Shown piece by piece: positions 1 to 8,984 of a stretch of DNA of 64,000 nucleotides; within the stretch, counting starts at the first letter, position 1, and each line of letters starts with the position of its first letter. The position numbers were made by a program, and so were the translations under genes. This DNA is from Lachnospiraceae bacterium. Lineage in GTDB: Bacteria; Bacillota; Clostridia; Lachnospirales; Lachnospiraceae. Below the pieces are notes generated by a model, which saw only the letters and a program-made list of their open reading frames with translations, made no database searches and was not told where the DNA came from. The stretch is from assembly GCA_021202075.1 (NCBI GenBank), contig JAJQDT010000173.1, positions 6,572-70,571 on the forward strand, read 5' to 3'.

Positions 1-180
1 TGCATCGTAAAAGATGCAGGGATAATAAGGAGAGCCACGCATGAAAAATTGCCTGACGGCAATGCGTGGCCTTCGTCCTGCATCGTAAAAGATGCAGGGA
101 TAATAAGGAGAGCCACGCATGAAAAATTGCCTGGCGGCAATGCGTGGCCTTCGTCCTGCATCGTAAACGATGCAGGACAT
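1..180. repeat. 78-bp tandem repeat, about 2.3 copies, upstream of hisD
   Basis: Copies start at 1, 79 and 157; the third breaks off after about 20 bases. Copies 1 and 2 differ by a single base (CTGACGG versus CTGGCGG). Each unit holds two palindromes: CCTGCATC-gtaaaa-GATGCAGG, and a longer nested one whose outer arms are GCCACGCAT and ATGCGTGGC with inner arms TTGCC and GGCAA. The array begins at the window edge, so more copies may lie to the left. The hisD frame stays open through it, but nothing suggests the repeat is translated. Confidence 0.9.
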
Positions 181-207
181 ATGACAGAAAGGAATTGTGA
201 GGGAATG

Positions 208-1497
208 ATGAGAACAGTTCGATTGACGGAAGAGACTCGGAAGGATCTTTTGACGCAGCTTCTAAAGCGCAGCCCGGACAGCTATCAGGGATATGAGGAG
301 CGCGTGGCCGCGATTCTGAAAAATGTGAAGGAGAACCGCGACGCGGCTGTCTTTGGCTATACGAAGCAGTTTGACGGGGTAGAGGTGAATGCGGCGAATG
401 TGCGCGTCACAGAAGAGGAGATAGAGGAAGCTTATGGCAACATTGATCCGGAGCTTGTGAAGGTGATGCGCCGGTCCATCGCGAATATCAGAAGCTATCA
501 CGAGAAGCAGCGCCGGTATAGCTGGTTTGACAGCACGGAAAATGGCACAATGCTCGGACAGAAGGTGACGCCGATTGATACGGTGGGTGTATATGTTCCG
601 GGCGGCAGCGCCGTCCTCGCTTCCTCTGTATTGATGAACATTGTTCCCGCAAAGGTAGCCGGGGTTGGCAGAATCATTATGACGACTCCTCCCGGCAGGG
701 ACGGTAAGGTTCCTTCAACCTCTCTGGTTGCCGCGCGCGAGGCGGGTGCGGACGAGATTTATAAGGTGGGCGGCGCACAGGCGATCGCCGCGCTTGCTTA
801 TGGCACGGAGAGTATTCCGAAGGTAGACAAGATTGTCGGACCCGGGAATATCTATGTCGCTCTTGCAAAAAAGGCGGTCTTCGGCAGTGTCGGCATTGAC
901 TCGATTGCGGGACCGAGTGAGATTCTGGTCCTTGCGGATGAAACCGCTAATGCGCATTATGTGGCGGCAGACCTGCTCTCACAGGCAGAACATGATCCGC
1001 TCGCTTCCGCGATACTGGTCACGACCAGTGAGACGCTTGCCGCGAAGGTTTCCGAAGAAATTGAGGGGTATCTGGCAGTGCTTTCCCGGGCGGACATCAT
1101 CCGGAAATCCCTTGACAACTATGGGTACATTCTCCTGGCAGATTCGATGGATGACGCAATCAATGCGGCGAATGCCATCGCATCTGAGCATCTGGAAATC
1201 GTGACCGCGAATGCGTTTGAGATCATGATGAAAATAAAAAATGCCGGTGCGATTTTTATCGGCGAGCATTCGAGTGAGCCGCTGGGGGATTATTACGCGG
1301 GACCGGATCACATCCTTCCGACAAACGGGACGGCGAAATTCTTTTCTCCGCTTTCCGTGGATGATTTCATCAAAAAATCAAGTATTATTTACTATTCCAG
1401 AGAGGCGCTGGAGCCGGTGAAGGATGATATTATCGCATTTGCGAATGCAGAGTCTTTGACTGCGCACGCGAACTCAATCCGGGTGCGGTTTGAATGA
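208..1497 (+). CDS. hisD: Histidinol dehydrogenase
   Basis: Last enzyme of histidine synthesis: two NAD-dependent oxidations of L-histidinol to L-histidine in the cytoplasm, using zinc. The sequence shows the GPGN loop, the SQAEHDP segment (Gln and His zinc ligands), the SEH catalytic Glu-His pair, GPDHILPT with the zinc Asp, and the C-terminal TAHANS His, so no key residue is missing. At 429 aa it has the normal length. The frame is open back to 49, but that part only reads the 78-bp repeat. ATG 208 is chosen because family similarity starts at MRTVRLT and GAGGG lies just before it; ATG 205 and ATG 181 are alternatives. hisB follows after 36 bases, so the two are probably co-transcribed. Confidence 0.96.
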   Translation: MRTVRLTEETRKDLLTQLLKRSPDSYQGYEERVAAILKNVKENRDAAVFGYTKQFDGVEVNAANVRVTEEEIEEAYGNIDPELVKVMRRSIANIRSYHEKQRRYSWFDSTENGTMLGQKVTPIDTVGVYVPGGSAVLASSVLMNIVPAKVAGVGRIIMTTPPGRDGKVPSTSLVAAREAGADEIYKVGGAQAIAALAYGTESIPKVDKIVGPGNIYVALAKKAVFGSVGIDSIAGPSEILVLADETANAHYVAADLLSQAEHDPLASAILVTTSETLAAKVSEEIEGYLAVLSRADIIRKSLDNYGYILLADSMDDAINAANAIASEHLEIVTANAFEIMMKIKNAGAIFIGEHSSEPLGDYYAGPDHILPTNGTAKFFSPLSVDDFIKKSSIIYYSREALEPVKDDIIAFANAESLTAHANSIRVRFE

Positions 1498-1533
1498 GTT
1501 TTACGGAAATAAACAGAAAGAAGGCTGGATGCT

Positions 1534-2121
1534 ATGGACAGAATTGCTGATGTGACACGTAATACAAAGGAGACCCAGATACATATGATTCTGAATCTGG
1601 ACGGGACAGGAATTGCCAGGATTCATACCGGCATCGGTTTTTTTGACCATATGCTGGACGGATTTGCCAGGCATGGCCTGTTTGATCTGACCGTCGAAGT
1701 CAATGGAGATTTGAATGTGGACTGCCATCACACGGTTGAGGATACCGGAATTGTGCTGGGTGAGGCGATCCGTCAGGCCATCGGGGACAAAAAAGGAATC
1801 CGCCGGTACGGCGACCGGGTTCTTCCAATGGACGAGGTGCTGGTGCTCTGCGCACTGGATTTAAGCGGTCGGCCGTATTACTGCTCGGACGCGGTCTTTC
1901 CAACAGAGCGAATCGGAGATCTGGATACCGAAATGATACGGGAATTCTTTTACGCGGTCTCATACGCAGCCGCGATGAACCTTCACTTCTGTATGCTGCG
2001 GGACGGGAACAGCCACCATATGGCGGAAGGAATGTTCAAGGCCTTTGCCAAGGCTCTGGATGAGGCGACCAGCTTCGATGCACGAATCAAAGATGTGCTT
2101 TCGACCAAGGGCACTCTGTAA
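1534..2121 (+). CDS. hisB: Imidazoleglycerol-phosphate dehydratase
   Basis: Sixth step of histidine synthesis: dehydrates imidazole glycerol phosphate to imidazole acetol phosphate, a manganese enzyme that forms a 24-mer in known cases. The 195-aa protein is the stand-alone dehydratase without a HisN phosphatase domain. Both His-rich metal motifs are visible, DCHHTVEDTG near the N-terminus and NSHHMAEG near the C-terminus, as is the FFDHMLDGFARHG segment. It lies between hisD and the HisIE fusion. A 136-bp gap follows before the next gene. Confidence 0.97.
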   Translation: MDRIADVTRNTKETQIHMILNLDGTGIARIHTGIGFFDHMLDGFARHGLFDLTVEVNGDLNVDCHHTVEDTGIVLGEAIRQAIGDKKGIRRYGDRVLPMDEVLVLCALDLSGRPYYCSDAVFPTERIGDLDTEMIREFFYAVSYAAAMNLHFCMLRDGNSHHMAEGMFKAFAKALDEATSFDARIKDVLSTKGTL

Positions 2122-2257
2122 GAGCACGATCAATCAGCCGCTGGCTGAGGGGATATAACGGATAATGGAACGAATGTGGCCGCAATCCCATTGATTTTTA
2201 GTAATGTGTAGTTCACATATGGGATGCTCCGGTCTGTTCGGATGAGGAGACGAAACG

Positions 2258-3655
2258 ATGAAGAATAGAGAACTGCTTGTTCCGGTTTGCCTGAAAAACG
2301 GAATGCTGATGAATATGACTTTCGACGGAAAGCATGTGAAAGCCGGCGGCCTGATCGATATGGATGCGGCAGAATTTGCAGCTTCCTGTGAAAACAGGGG
2401 GGCAGATGCGCTGTTGCTGTTTGATCTGTCCGGGGAGGATGAGGAGCACGATCAGTCCATCAGCCTGATAAAAAAGATCAGCCGGGCGACGGACCTTCCT
2501 CTGTATGGCGGGGGCAATATCCGGCGCCTGGAGGATGTAAAAAAGCTGATTTATGCCGGATGCAAAAGGGTTTTCCTGAATTATGCGAAACCAGGGAATA
2601 TTGATCTGACAGCTGAGGCTTCGGCACGGTTTGGGAAGGATAAACTGCTTGCCTGCATAAAGACCGCAGATGAACTGTCATCTGTCGCAGAGTCCCAGTC
2701 CCTTTTAGGCGGCGTGGTACTTCTGAAGGCCGACCTGCTTACCAATCCAGAGGCTTGTTTTAATATATCTATGAGAGGCACCAATGGGGAGGCCAAATCC
2801 TGCGATAAGAGTAATTTGAATGAGGATACGGCTTCCACCGACGATTGCGATTGCTTCTCACAGATGGATGTTTATTGTGCAAGTGAGTGTTTTGAACACG
2901 GCTCTGTGTCCGCTTTGCTTTCGGATGGCAGGGCAACGGGCGTATTCTGTCCGGACTTTTCACAGCCGGCATTTGATTTTATGGAAGCAAAGCATGCCCT
3001 TCGCGAAAAGGGTATTGCTGTGAATACGTATGAGGCAAGTCTTTCCTGGGGTGATATAAAGACAGGATCGGACGGTCTTCTTCCGGTGGTGGTGCAGGAC
3101 TACCGTACACTGGACGTGCTGATGGTTGCCTATATGAATCAGGAGGCATTTGATACAACGATTCGTACCGGACGGATGACCTACTGGAGCAGAAGCCGGC
3201 AGGAGCTCTGGGTGAAGGGTATGACCTCCGGGCATTTCCAGTACGTGCGTGAGCTGGCAATTGACTGCGACAATGATACCCTGCTGGCGAAGGTGGTGCA
3301 GATTGGGGCGGCCTGCCATACGGGAAATCGCAGCTGTTTCTACCGTTCGGTTTTGAAGAAGGAATACGATTCCTCCAATCCTATGAAGGTGTTTGAGGAT
3401 GTGTTCGCGGTGATCGAAGACCGGAAAGTGCATCCAAAGGAAGGCTCTTATACCAATTATCTGTTCGATAAGGGGATTGACAAAATTCTGAAAAAGGTTG
3501 GGGAAGAGGCGTCGGAAATCATCATCGCAGCCAAAAATCCGGATTCGGAGGAGGTTGTCTATGAAATATCCGATTTTCTCTATCATATGATGGTGCTGAT
3601 GTCGGAGAAAGGCCTGACATGGGAGGACATTACCGGGGAGCTGGCAAAGAGGTAG
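2258..3655 (+). CDS. hisIE: HisA/HisF-like domain fused to HisI and HisE (bifunctional HisIE)
   Basis: Residues 1-260 look like a HisA/HisF (beta-alpha)8 barrel: [19 protein letters not shown] at 83-101 matches the phosphate-binding GGG loop, though later strands are poorly kept. Residues about 160-230 hold a Cys/Ser/Asp-rich low-complexity stretch that is unlikely to be barrel. Residues 272-368 are phosphoribosyl-AMP cyclohydrolase: [10 protein letters not shown], the DCDNDT metal site, and CHTGNRSCF with zinc cysteines. Residues 375-465 are the alpha-helical phosphoribosyl-ATP pyrophosphatase ([15 protein letters not shown]). HisI and HisE should catalyse steps 2 and 3 of histidine synthesis. 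The N-terminal part may be a degenerate barrel; whether it is catalytic cannot be told. Start ATG 2258 follows GAGGAGACG. Confidence 0.92.
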   Translation: MKNRELLVPVCLKNGMLMNMTFDGKHVKAGGLIDMDAAEFAASCENRGADALLLFDLSGEDEEHDQSISLIKKISRATDLPLYGGGNIRRLEDVKKLIYAGCKRVFLNYAKPGNIDLTAEASARFGKDKLLACIKTADELSSVAESQSLLGGVVLLKADLLTNPEACFNISMRGTNGEAKSCDKSNLNEDTASTDDCDCFSQMDVYCASECFEHGSVSALLSDGRATGVFCPDFSQPAFDFMEAKHALREKGIAVNTYEASLSWGDIKTGSDGLLPVVVQDYRTLDVLMVAYMNQEAFDTTIRTGRMTYWSRSRQELWVKGMTSGHFQYVRELAIDCDNDTLLAKVVQIGAACHTGNRSCFYRSVLKKEYDSSNPMKVFEDVFAVIEDRKVHPKEGSYTNYLFDKGIDKILKKVGEEASEIIIAAKNPDSEEVVYEISDFLYHMMVLMSEKGLTWEDITGELAKR

Positions 3656-4035
3656 GGCCAAACGCCCATCCAGTTTCCGGTGATGAGCGCAGGCGGCAGG
3701 CATATCAAAAACGTGTAGCCGCCCAAAATAAGCTGTAGCCATTATCATTCGCCTACAAGGGGCTACAAAAATATTGGAAAATGCTTGATTTTACGCGATT
3801 TTTTCAATGTAACACCGGGGGATAATATTTTATAATACGTGATGTAAAATAGTATCAAATAATCCCGGTGCGTTATTATTGTAGTCAATCTCAATGAATA
3901 TATTGTGTAGGCTTGCAATTAAAAACAGCTTTTCTTTCTTTTAATAACATATTAAAATATGTCGCACCAGTAATTGCATATGCTTTAGCACATTATATTT
4001 TTTGTATAATAGTAACAAGATAACAAGGAGAAACC
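3656..4035. other. 380-bp AT-rich gap between the his operon and the radical SAM operon
   Basis: I see no gene. An inverted repeat TGTAGCC...GGCTACA around 3733-3765 could end the his transcript but lacks a clear T run. TATAAT at about 4002-4007 is a plausible -10 for the next gene, with no good -35 at 17 bp. AAGGAG at 4024-4029 is the ribosome site of the gene at 4036. Confidence 0.5.
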
Positions 4036-5919
4036 ATGCGCGAATTGGCATTAAGTGACGAAATTTTACTCTCGGTGGAGAAGCCGGCGCGGTACATCGG
4101 CGGTGAAATAAATGCCGTGATGAAGGATATAGGGGAGGGGAGCCAGGTCGCGATTCGGTTTGCGATGTGCTTTCCCGACGTGTATGAGATTGGCATGTCC
4201 CATTTGGGAATCCAGATTTTATATGATATGTTTAATAATAGAAACGATGTGTGGTGCGAGCGCGTCTATTCGCCCTGGGTGGATCTCGACAAAATCATGC
4301 GCGAACAGAACATACCGCTGTTTGCGCTGGAATCGCAGGAGCAGATACGGAATTTTGACTTTATCGGTATCACCCTTCAGTATGAGATGTGCTATACGAA
4401 TGTTCTGCAGATTCTGGATCTGGCTCAGATTTCTCTGTTTGCCAATGAGCGGGGCGAATCGGATCCGCTTGTGATCGGCGGCGGTCCCTGCGCATATAAT
4501 CCGGAGCCGCTTGCGCCGTTTTTTGATTTGTTCTATATCGGAGAGGGCGAGACGGTTTATGACATGCTGTTTGATCAGTATCTGGAATGCAAAAGGAACG
4601 GTTGCTCCCGAAGAGAATTTCTACACCAGGCGGCGAAAATCCCGGGGATTTATGTACCGTCGCTGTATGAGGTGACCTATAAGGAGGACGGTACGATCGC
4701 ATCCTTCCTGCCCCTGGAGCCGGACATTCCAACCGTTATCGAGAAGCAGGTCGTTATGGATCTGTCACACGCTCCGTACCCGGAAAAACCGATTGTGCCC
4801 TATATACAGGTCACACAGGATCGTGCGGTTCTGGAAATCCAGCGGGGCTGCATCCGCGGATGCCGGTTCTGTCAGGCAGGAATGATTTACCGTCCGCTGC
4901 GGGAGCGGAGCCTGGAATGCCTGAAGGAGCATGCCGCGCGTATGCTGGAAGCGTCGGGACAGGAGGAAATCTCCCTCAATTCTCTGAGCTCCAGTGATTA
5001 CAGTGACTTAAAAGGGCTTGTGAACTGGCTGATCGAGGAGTTTGGTCCTCAGATGGTCAACATCGCTTTGCCATCCCTGCGCATTGACGCTTTTTCTCTT
5101 GATGTCATGAGCAAGGTGCAGGACGTCCGCAAGAGCAGTCTGACCTTTGCACCGGAGGCCGGCTCACAGCGGATGCGCGACGTCATCAACAAGGGACTGA
5201 CAGAAGAGGATATCCTGCAGGGCGCCGGCGAAGCATTTCGCGGCGGCTGGAATAAGGTCAAGCTCTATTTTATGCTTGGCCTGCCCTATGAGACAGAGGA
5301 GGACCGGCAGGCGATCGCCCATCTGGCGGATCGGATTGCCAGGTGCTATTACGAGATTCCGAAGGAGGAACGAAACGGAAAATGCCAGATTACCATCAGT
5401 ACGTCTTTTTTTGTCACGAAGCCGTTTACGCCATTTCAGTGGGCGTCCATGCACCCGGCAGATCATTATCTTGGATTTGCAAAGACGGTCAACCATGAGG
5501 TGAAGGAGATGCTGAATCACAAAAGCATCCGCTACAACTGGCATCAGGCGGATGTCACACTGCTGGAGGGCGCGTTTGCCAGAGGCGATCGCAGAATAGC
5601 GGATGTCGTTTTGGACGCCTATCGTCATGGCGCGCTCTATGATGCGTGGAGCGAATTCTGGAATTATGACCGGTGGCTGGATGCGTTTGCCCGTACCGGA
5701 GTTGATATGGATTTTTATACGTTGCGTGAGCGCACGGAGGATGAGATTTTCCCCTGGGATTTTATCCGCATCGGAGTGACAAAGGAGTTCCTGAAAAGAG
5801 AATGGAAACGTGCGAAGGATGGCGTTGTGACCCCAAATTGCCGGCAGAGCTGCGCCGGCTGCGGTGCGCGCGCGTTTGGAGGAGGTGTCTGCTATGAAGG
5901 CAAGAATCCGGTTCTCTAA
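4036..5919 (+). CDS. TIGR03960-type B12-binding radical SAM protein
   Basis: Large member of the family with an N-terminal cobalamin-binding-like region and a radical SAM core. The Fe-S motif CIRGCRFC places cysteines at 272, 276 and 279. The GGGPCAYNPEPLAPFFD stretch and GEGE-like loop (IGEGETVYD) at about 150-170 are typical of B12-binding radical SAM proteins. The C-terminus carries extra cysteines (NCRQSCAGCGARAFGGGVC). At 627 aa it has the family's usual size. It overlaps the next gene by 26 bp, and in Clostridia this pair usually sits beside RNase E/G and ribosomal L21. The substrate of this family is not established; a role in tRNA or ribosome modification is only inference from context. 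Confidence 0.9.
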   Translation: MRELALSDEILLSVEKPARYIGGEINAVMKDIGEGSQVAIRFAMCFPDVYEIGMSHLGIQILYDMFNNRNDVWCERVYSPWVDLDKIMREQNIPLFALESQEQIRNFDFIGITLQYEMCYTNVLQILDLAQISLFANERGESDPLVIGGGPCAYNPEPLAPFFDLFYIGEGETVYDMLFDQYLECKRNGCSRREFLHQAAKIPGIYVPSLYEVTYKEDGTIASFLPLEPDIPTVIEKQVVMDLSHAPYPEKPIVPYIQVTQDRAVLEIQRGCIRGCRFCQAGMIYRPLRERSLECLKEHAARMLEASGQEEISLNSLSSSDYSDLKGLVNWLIEEFGPQMVNIALPSLRIDAFSLDVMSKVQDVRKSSLTFAPEAGSQRMRDVINKGLTEEDILQGAGEAFRGGWNKVKLYFMLGLPYETEEDRQAIAHLADRIARCYYEIPKEERNGKCQITISTSFFVTKPFTPFQWASMHPADHYLGFAKTVNHEVKEMLNHKSIRYNWHQADVTLLEGAFARGDRRIADVVLDAYRHGALYDAWSEFWNYDRWLDAFARTGVDMDFYTLRERTEDEIFPWDFIRIGVTKEFLKREWKRAKDGVVTPNCRQSCAGCGARAFGGGVCYEGKNPVL

Positions 5920-6613
5920 AAAGGGGAGCATGAAGCTTATCGGGCATCTCGATGTGATGCGTTATTTTCAGAAAACAATCCGCAGAGCCGGGCTGGACGT
6001 CGCGTACTCGGAAGGCTTTAATCCGCATATGCTCATGTCCTTTGCGTCGCCGCTTGGAATCGGTCTGACCAGCGATGCGGAATATATGGATCTGGAGCTT
6101 TGCTCCCTGCCGCCATCTTCGAAAGCAGCGATCGATGCGTTGAATCAGGCCGGCACAAAGGAAATGGAGGTCACCGGATTCGTGCAGATTCCGGATGGAA
6201 AAGCGAATAAAGCCATGACGCTGGTGGCTGCCGCAGACTATACACTGCATTTTCGGGACGGCCATGGACCGGAAATGGAGTGGGAGAGCAGACTTAACGA
6301 TTATTTTGCCCAGGAAACGATAATGGCATTAAAAAAGACAAAGCACTCGGAAAAAGAGGTAAATATCCGGCCGATGATTTATGACTGGTCAGTGGATTCC
6401 AGCACGGTATTTTTAAAGCTGGCGGCCGGAAGTGTGGAAAATCTCAAGCCAAATCTGGTGATGGATACGTTTCTGGATCAGATCGGAGCCAGACGGGATC
6501 CGTTTGCCTTTGAGATCAACCGCTGTGAAATATATGCGAATCTGATGGCAGACGATGCAGCTGAAGGAGAGAGGAATCTGATATCGCTGTATTGTCTGGG
6601 AACTGAATTTTAA
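5894..6613 (+). CDS. TIGR03936/DUF2344 radical SAM-associated protein
   Basis: 239-aa partner of the preceding protein; in some bacteria the two are fused. The opening IRFSKKGSMKLIGHLDVMRYF and the segment SEGFNPHMLMSFASPLGIGLTSD are the recognisable parts of the family. No catalytic motif is known to me. ATG 5894 is preceded by a very strong GGAGGAGG at 5878-5885, and the start lies inside the end of the upstream gene, which implies translational coupling. An earlier start at 5864 has no such site. Confidence 0.9.
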   Translation: MKARIRFSKKGSMKLIGHLDVMRYFQKTIRRAGLDVAYSEGFNPHMLMSFASPLGIGLTSDAEYMDLELCSLPPSSKAAIDALNQAGTKEMEVTGFVQIPDGKANKAMTLVAAADYTLHFRDGHGPEMEWESRLNDYFAQETIMALKKTKHSEKEVNIRPMIYDWSVDSSTVFLKLAAGSVENLKPNLVMDTFLDQIGARRDPFAFEINRCEIYANLMADDAAEGERNLISLYCLGTEF

Positions 6614-6856
6614 TATATTTTTCGTTATATGATAAAATGTTATATGCTATATCCGTACTATACGATACACTGCAAGGCATAATACATCCGCAAGTGAACA
6701 GCAGGCATTTTTTACAAATGTTACAGGTATTATAGTATCATATTTTGCCTTATTAATGTCTGAGCAGAGGGAAATGAAAATCAATGTGCCTGTTGTGTAT
6801 GTCTGCGGCAGAGTACGGCCATGTATTATTTATTAATAGACTTGAGGCTTTGATTT

Positions 6857-8134
6857 ATGAATCAATATATCATCTGCAATATGCGCGGTGCGATTTATTC
6901 TTTCTTGTTTGAGGATGGAAGGGCGGTCGAGATTCACTGTGACCGTCCGGAACAGGAATCCATCCTCGGCAATATTTATGTTGGGCGGATTCGGGATATT
7001 GCCAAAAACATAGGAGCTGCATTCGTCGAGATTGCGCCGGATGTGGTCTGTTATCTGCCGCTGGACGAGGTTCAGAATCCCATTTACGTCAAAAAGGGAA
7101 CCTCTGCAAAGCCGCAGCAGGGAGATGAGCTGCTGGTCCAGGTATCCAGAGAAGCCATAAAAACAAAATATGCCTCTGTCACCACTAATCTGACCCTGCA
7201 TGGAAAGTATCTGCTTCTGACGACAGGGAATACGCAGATCCATGCCTCTGCGAAGCTTGGCAAGATGGAAAAGTTGCGACTGATTGGGCTGGTGAAAGAA
7301 CTCAAGCAGGAATATGCAAGGTCTGCGGATGCGAATTCACATAAAGAATTGTCTGCTTTGCGAGAGGATGTTGCCGCACCAGACAGAGGTAATCCCCGGG
7401 TTCGCAAATATGGCTGGCTGGTCCGGACAAATGCGGAGGAAACGGACCGCGCGGTTCTCCGGAAGGATATGGAGCGCCTTCTCGCACTGTATCAATCGCT
7501 GATACAGGAGGGCACGCACCGGATGAGCGGAAGCTGTGTGCTGTCCGTTCCGCATAGATGGCTTTCCAGGCTTTCGGATCTGTACGATTCTTCGACAGAA
7601 CAGTTTTTGACGGATGACGAAGAGCTCTTTCGCGAGATGAGAAATTATCTGTCTGTTTATCAGCCGGAGGATTTGCCAAAGCTGATTTATTCGCCGGACG
7701 CCATGCAGCCGCTCTATAAAAAATATTCGCTGGAGAAACAGCTTGACGACGCGCTTTCCGAGCATGTCTGGCTGAAATCGGGCGGATATCTGGTGATTCA
7801 GCCAACGGAAGCGTTGACCGTCATCGATGTCAATACCGGCAAATATGAGGGCAGCCAGAAGAACCGGCAGAAAGCGTTTTTTAAAATCAATTGCGAGGCG
7901 GCAGCAGAAGCAGCCCGGCAGATCCGTCTGCGCAATTTATCCGGGATTATCCTGATAGATTTTATAAACATGGATGCGCCGGAGGATAATAAAGAGCTGC
8001 TGGATGAGCTGGAGAACCTGCTGCGTCAGGATCCGGTGCGGACGACACTGGTCGATATGACAAAGCTCTCCCTGGTAGAAATCACGCGGATGAAAAAAGA
8101 GAAGCCGCTCTCCGCGCAGGTACTGCCTGTCTGA
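6857..8134 (+). CDS. rng: Ribonuclease E/G family endoribonuclease
   Basis: Single-strand-specific endoribonuclease for mRNA decay and rRNA processing. An S1-like RNA-binding domain covers about residues 35-125 (GNIYVGRIRDIAKNIGAAFVE). The catalytic magnesium aspartates are D324 (VIDVNTGKYEG) and D368 (IILIDFINMD). The protein stops at residue 425, about 57 residues after the second Asp, and lacks the CPxC zinc-link that bridges subunits in E. coli RNase E/G. A 243-bp AT-rich gap precedes it; TTGAGG nine bases upstream is the likely ribosome site. In related genomes rplU normally follows directly; here a minus-strand polysaccharide module intervenes. Confidence 0.93.
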   Translation: MNQYIICNMRGAIYSFLFEDGRAVEIHCDRPEQESILGNIYVGRIRDIAKNIGAAFVEIAPDVVCYLPLDEVQNPIYVKKGTSAKPQQGDELLVQVSREAIKTKYASVTTNLTLHGKYLLLTTGNTQIHASAKLGKMEKLRLIGLVKELKQEYARSADANSHKELSALREDVAAPDRGNPRVRKYGWLVRTNAEETDRAVLRKDMERLLALYQSLIQEGTHRMSGSCVLSVPHRWLSRLSDLYDSSTEQFLTDDEELFREMRNYLSVYQPEDLPKLIYSPDAMQPLYKKYSLEKQLDDALSEHVWLKSGGYLVIQPTEALTVIDVNTGKYEGSQKNRQKAFFKINCEAAAEAARQIRLRNLSGIILIDFINMDAPEDNKELLDELENLLRQDPVRTTLVDMTKLSLVEITRMKKEKPLSAQVLPV

Positions 8135-8302
8135 ACCAGAATCTATAAAATACTTTACCATTCTTGTGAATTCAAGGAATGTCATCGAATAGCAGAAATT
8201 TGCATACGCTATTGCATTGGAGCCCATCTTCGGAATATTTTGCGGATCGTTCTTTCTGGATCAGAGGCGTCACTTTAAAGTGAAGATAAATAACAGCACG
8301 AA

Positions 8303-8345
8303 AAAAGAGAGCCCGGACCAATAACTCATCACCCCGACTCTCTTT
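8303..8345 (-). terminator. Rho-independent terminator of the exopolysaccharide module
   Basis: On the minus strand the stem AAAGAGAG pairs with CTCTCTTT and is followed by a run of six T. It lies 11 bases past the stop codon of the LRR protein gene and before the end of rng, so it closes the minus-strand module. Confidence 0.8.
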
Positions 8346-8356
8346 CTCGTACAAGA

Positions 8357-8920
8357 TTATTTTACAATCTTGATGGTGCCTGTGTAACCGGCTGCTCTCA
8401 GTTTCTTTCTCAGAGCTTTTGCTTTCTTTGTGGAAAGACCTTTGATCTTGATGGTCTTTACACTGGAGTTCTTGAAAGCATTTTTCTCGATCTTTGTTAC
8501 CGTGCTCTTGAAAACGACCGTCTTGACCTTGGAATTAGCAAACGCTTTCTTCTTGATGGTCTTTACTTTCGCTTTCTTTGCGAACCTAACCGTCGTTGCG
8601 CTGGAATCTTTGAAAGCATTCTTTGCGATCTGGGTTATGGTATACGTCGTACCAGTAGAGGTTGCTGTAACCGTCTTGATGATGACAGTATCCTTGTCCG
8701 CAGCAGCTGTCAGCGTAGCTGTATTCGTACCATCGCTATTTTCAACGATCGTATTTTTTGCAGTACCATCTGCGTTGGTAGAGCACAGATCAGTTGTTGT
8801 TGTAGCTTCTGTCTCAACACCCGCTGTCACGCTGCTTGTCGCTGCAAATGCAGTCGTGAAGCTGCTAAGAGAAACTACCGCTGCCAGCATAAGAGCTGTA
8901 ACCTTCTTTAAACTTCTCAT
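8357..8920 (-). CDS. Secreted BspA-type leucine-rich repeat protein
   Basis: 187-aa exported protein. A signal peptide is clear (MRSLKKVTALMLAAV, AFAA cleavage area near residue 27), then a Thr/Ala-rich stretch, then about four LRR_5-like repeats of the pattern ITQIAKNAFKDSSATTVRFA, KTIKKKAFANSKVKTVVFK, TKIEKNAFKNSSVKTIKIK. The C-terminal part is strongly basic. There is no LPXTG motif or transmembrane anchor, so it may be released or bind acidic wall polymers by charge. GGGAGGGG precedes the start. It lies 64 bases downstream of the BY-kinase gene and before the terminator, so it may belong to the same operon. Function beyond surface exposure is unknown. Confidence 0.82.
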   Translation of the reverse strand: MRSLKKVTALMLAAVVSLSSFTTAFAATSSVTAGVETEATTTTDLCSTNADGTAKNTIVENSDGTNTATLTAAADKDTVIIKTVTATSTGTTYTITQIAKNAFKDSSATTVRFAKKAKVKTIKKKAFANSKVKTVVFKSTVTKIEKNAFKNSSVKTIKIKGLSTKKAKALRKKLRAAGYTGTIKIVK

Positions 8921-8984
8921 TGGATTTCCCCTCCCTTCTATAGTTTATTTATTATCAAAAGCAAAAAGCTTTTAATAACCCTAA

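Noticed and set aside
1-170. CRISPR-like array
   Set aside because: The 78-bp units are directly adjacent with no variable spacers and no cas genes nearby.
2960-3748. 262-codon minus-strand frame over hisIE
   Set aside because: Overlaps conserved HisI and HisE domains; no independent evidence.
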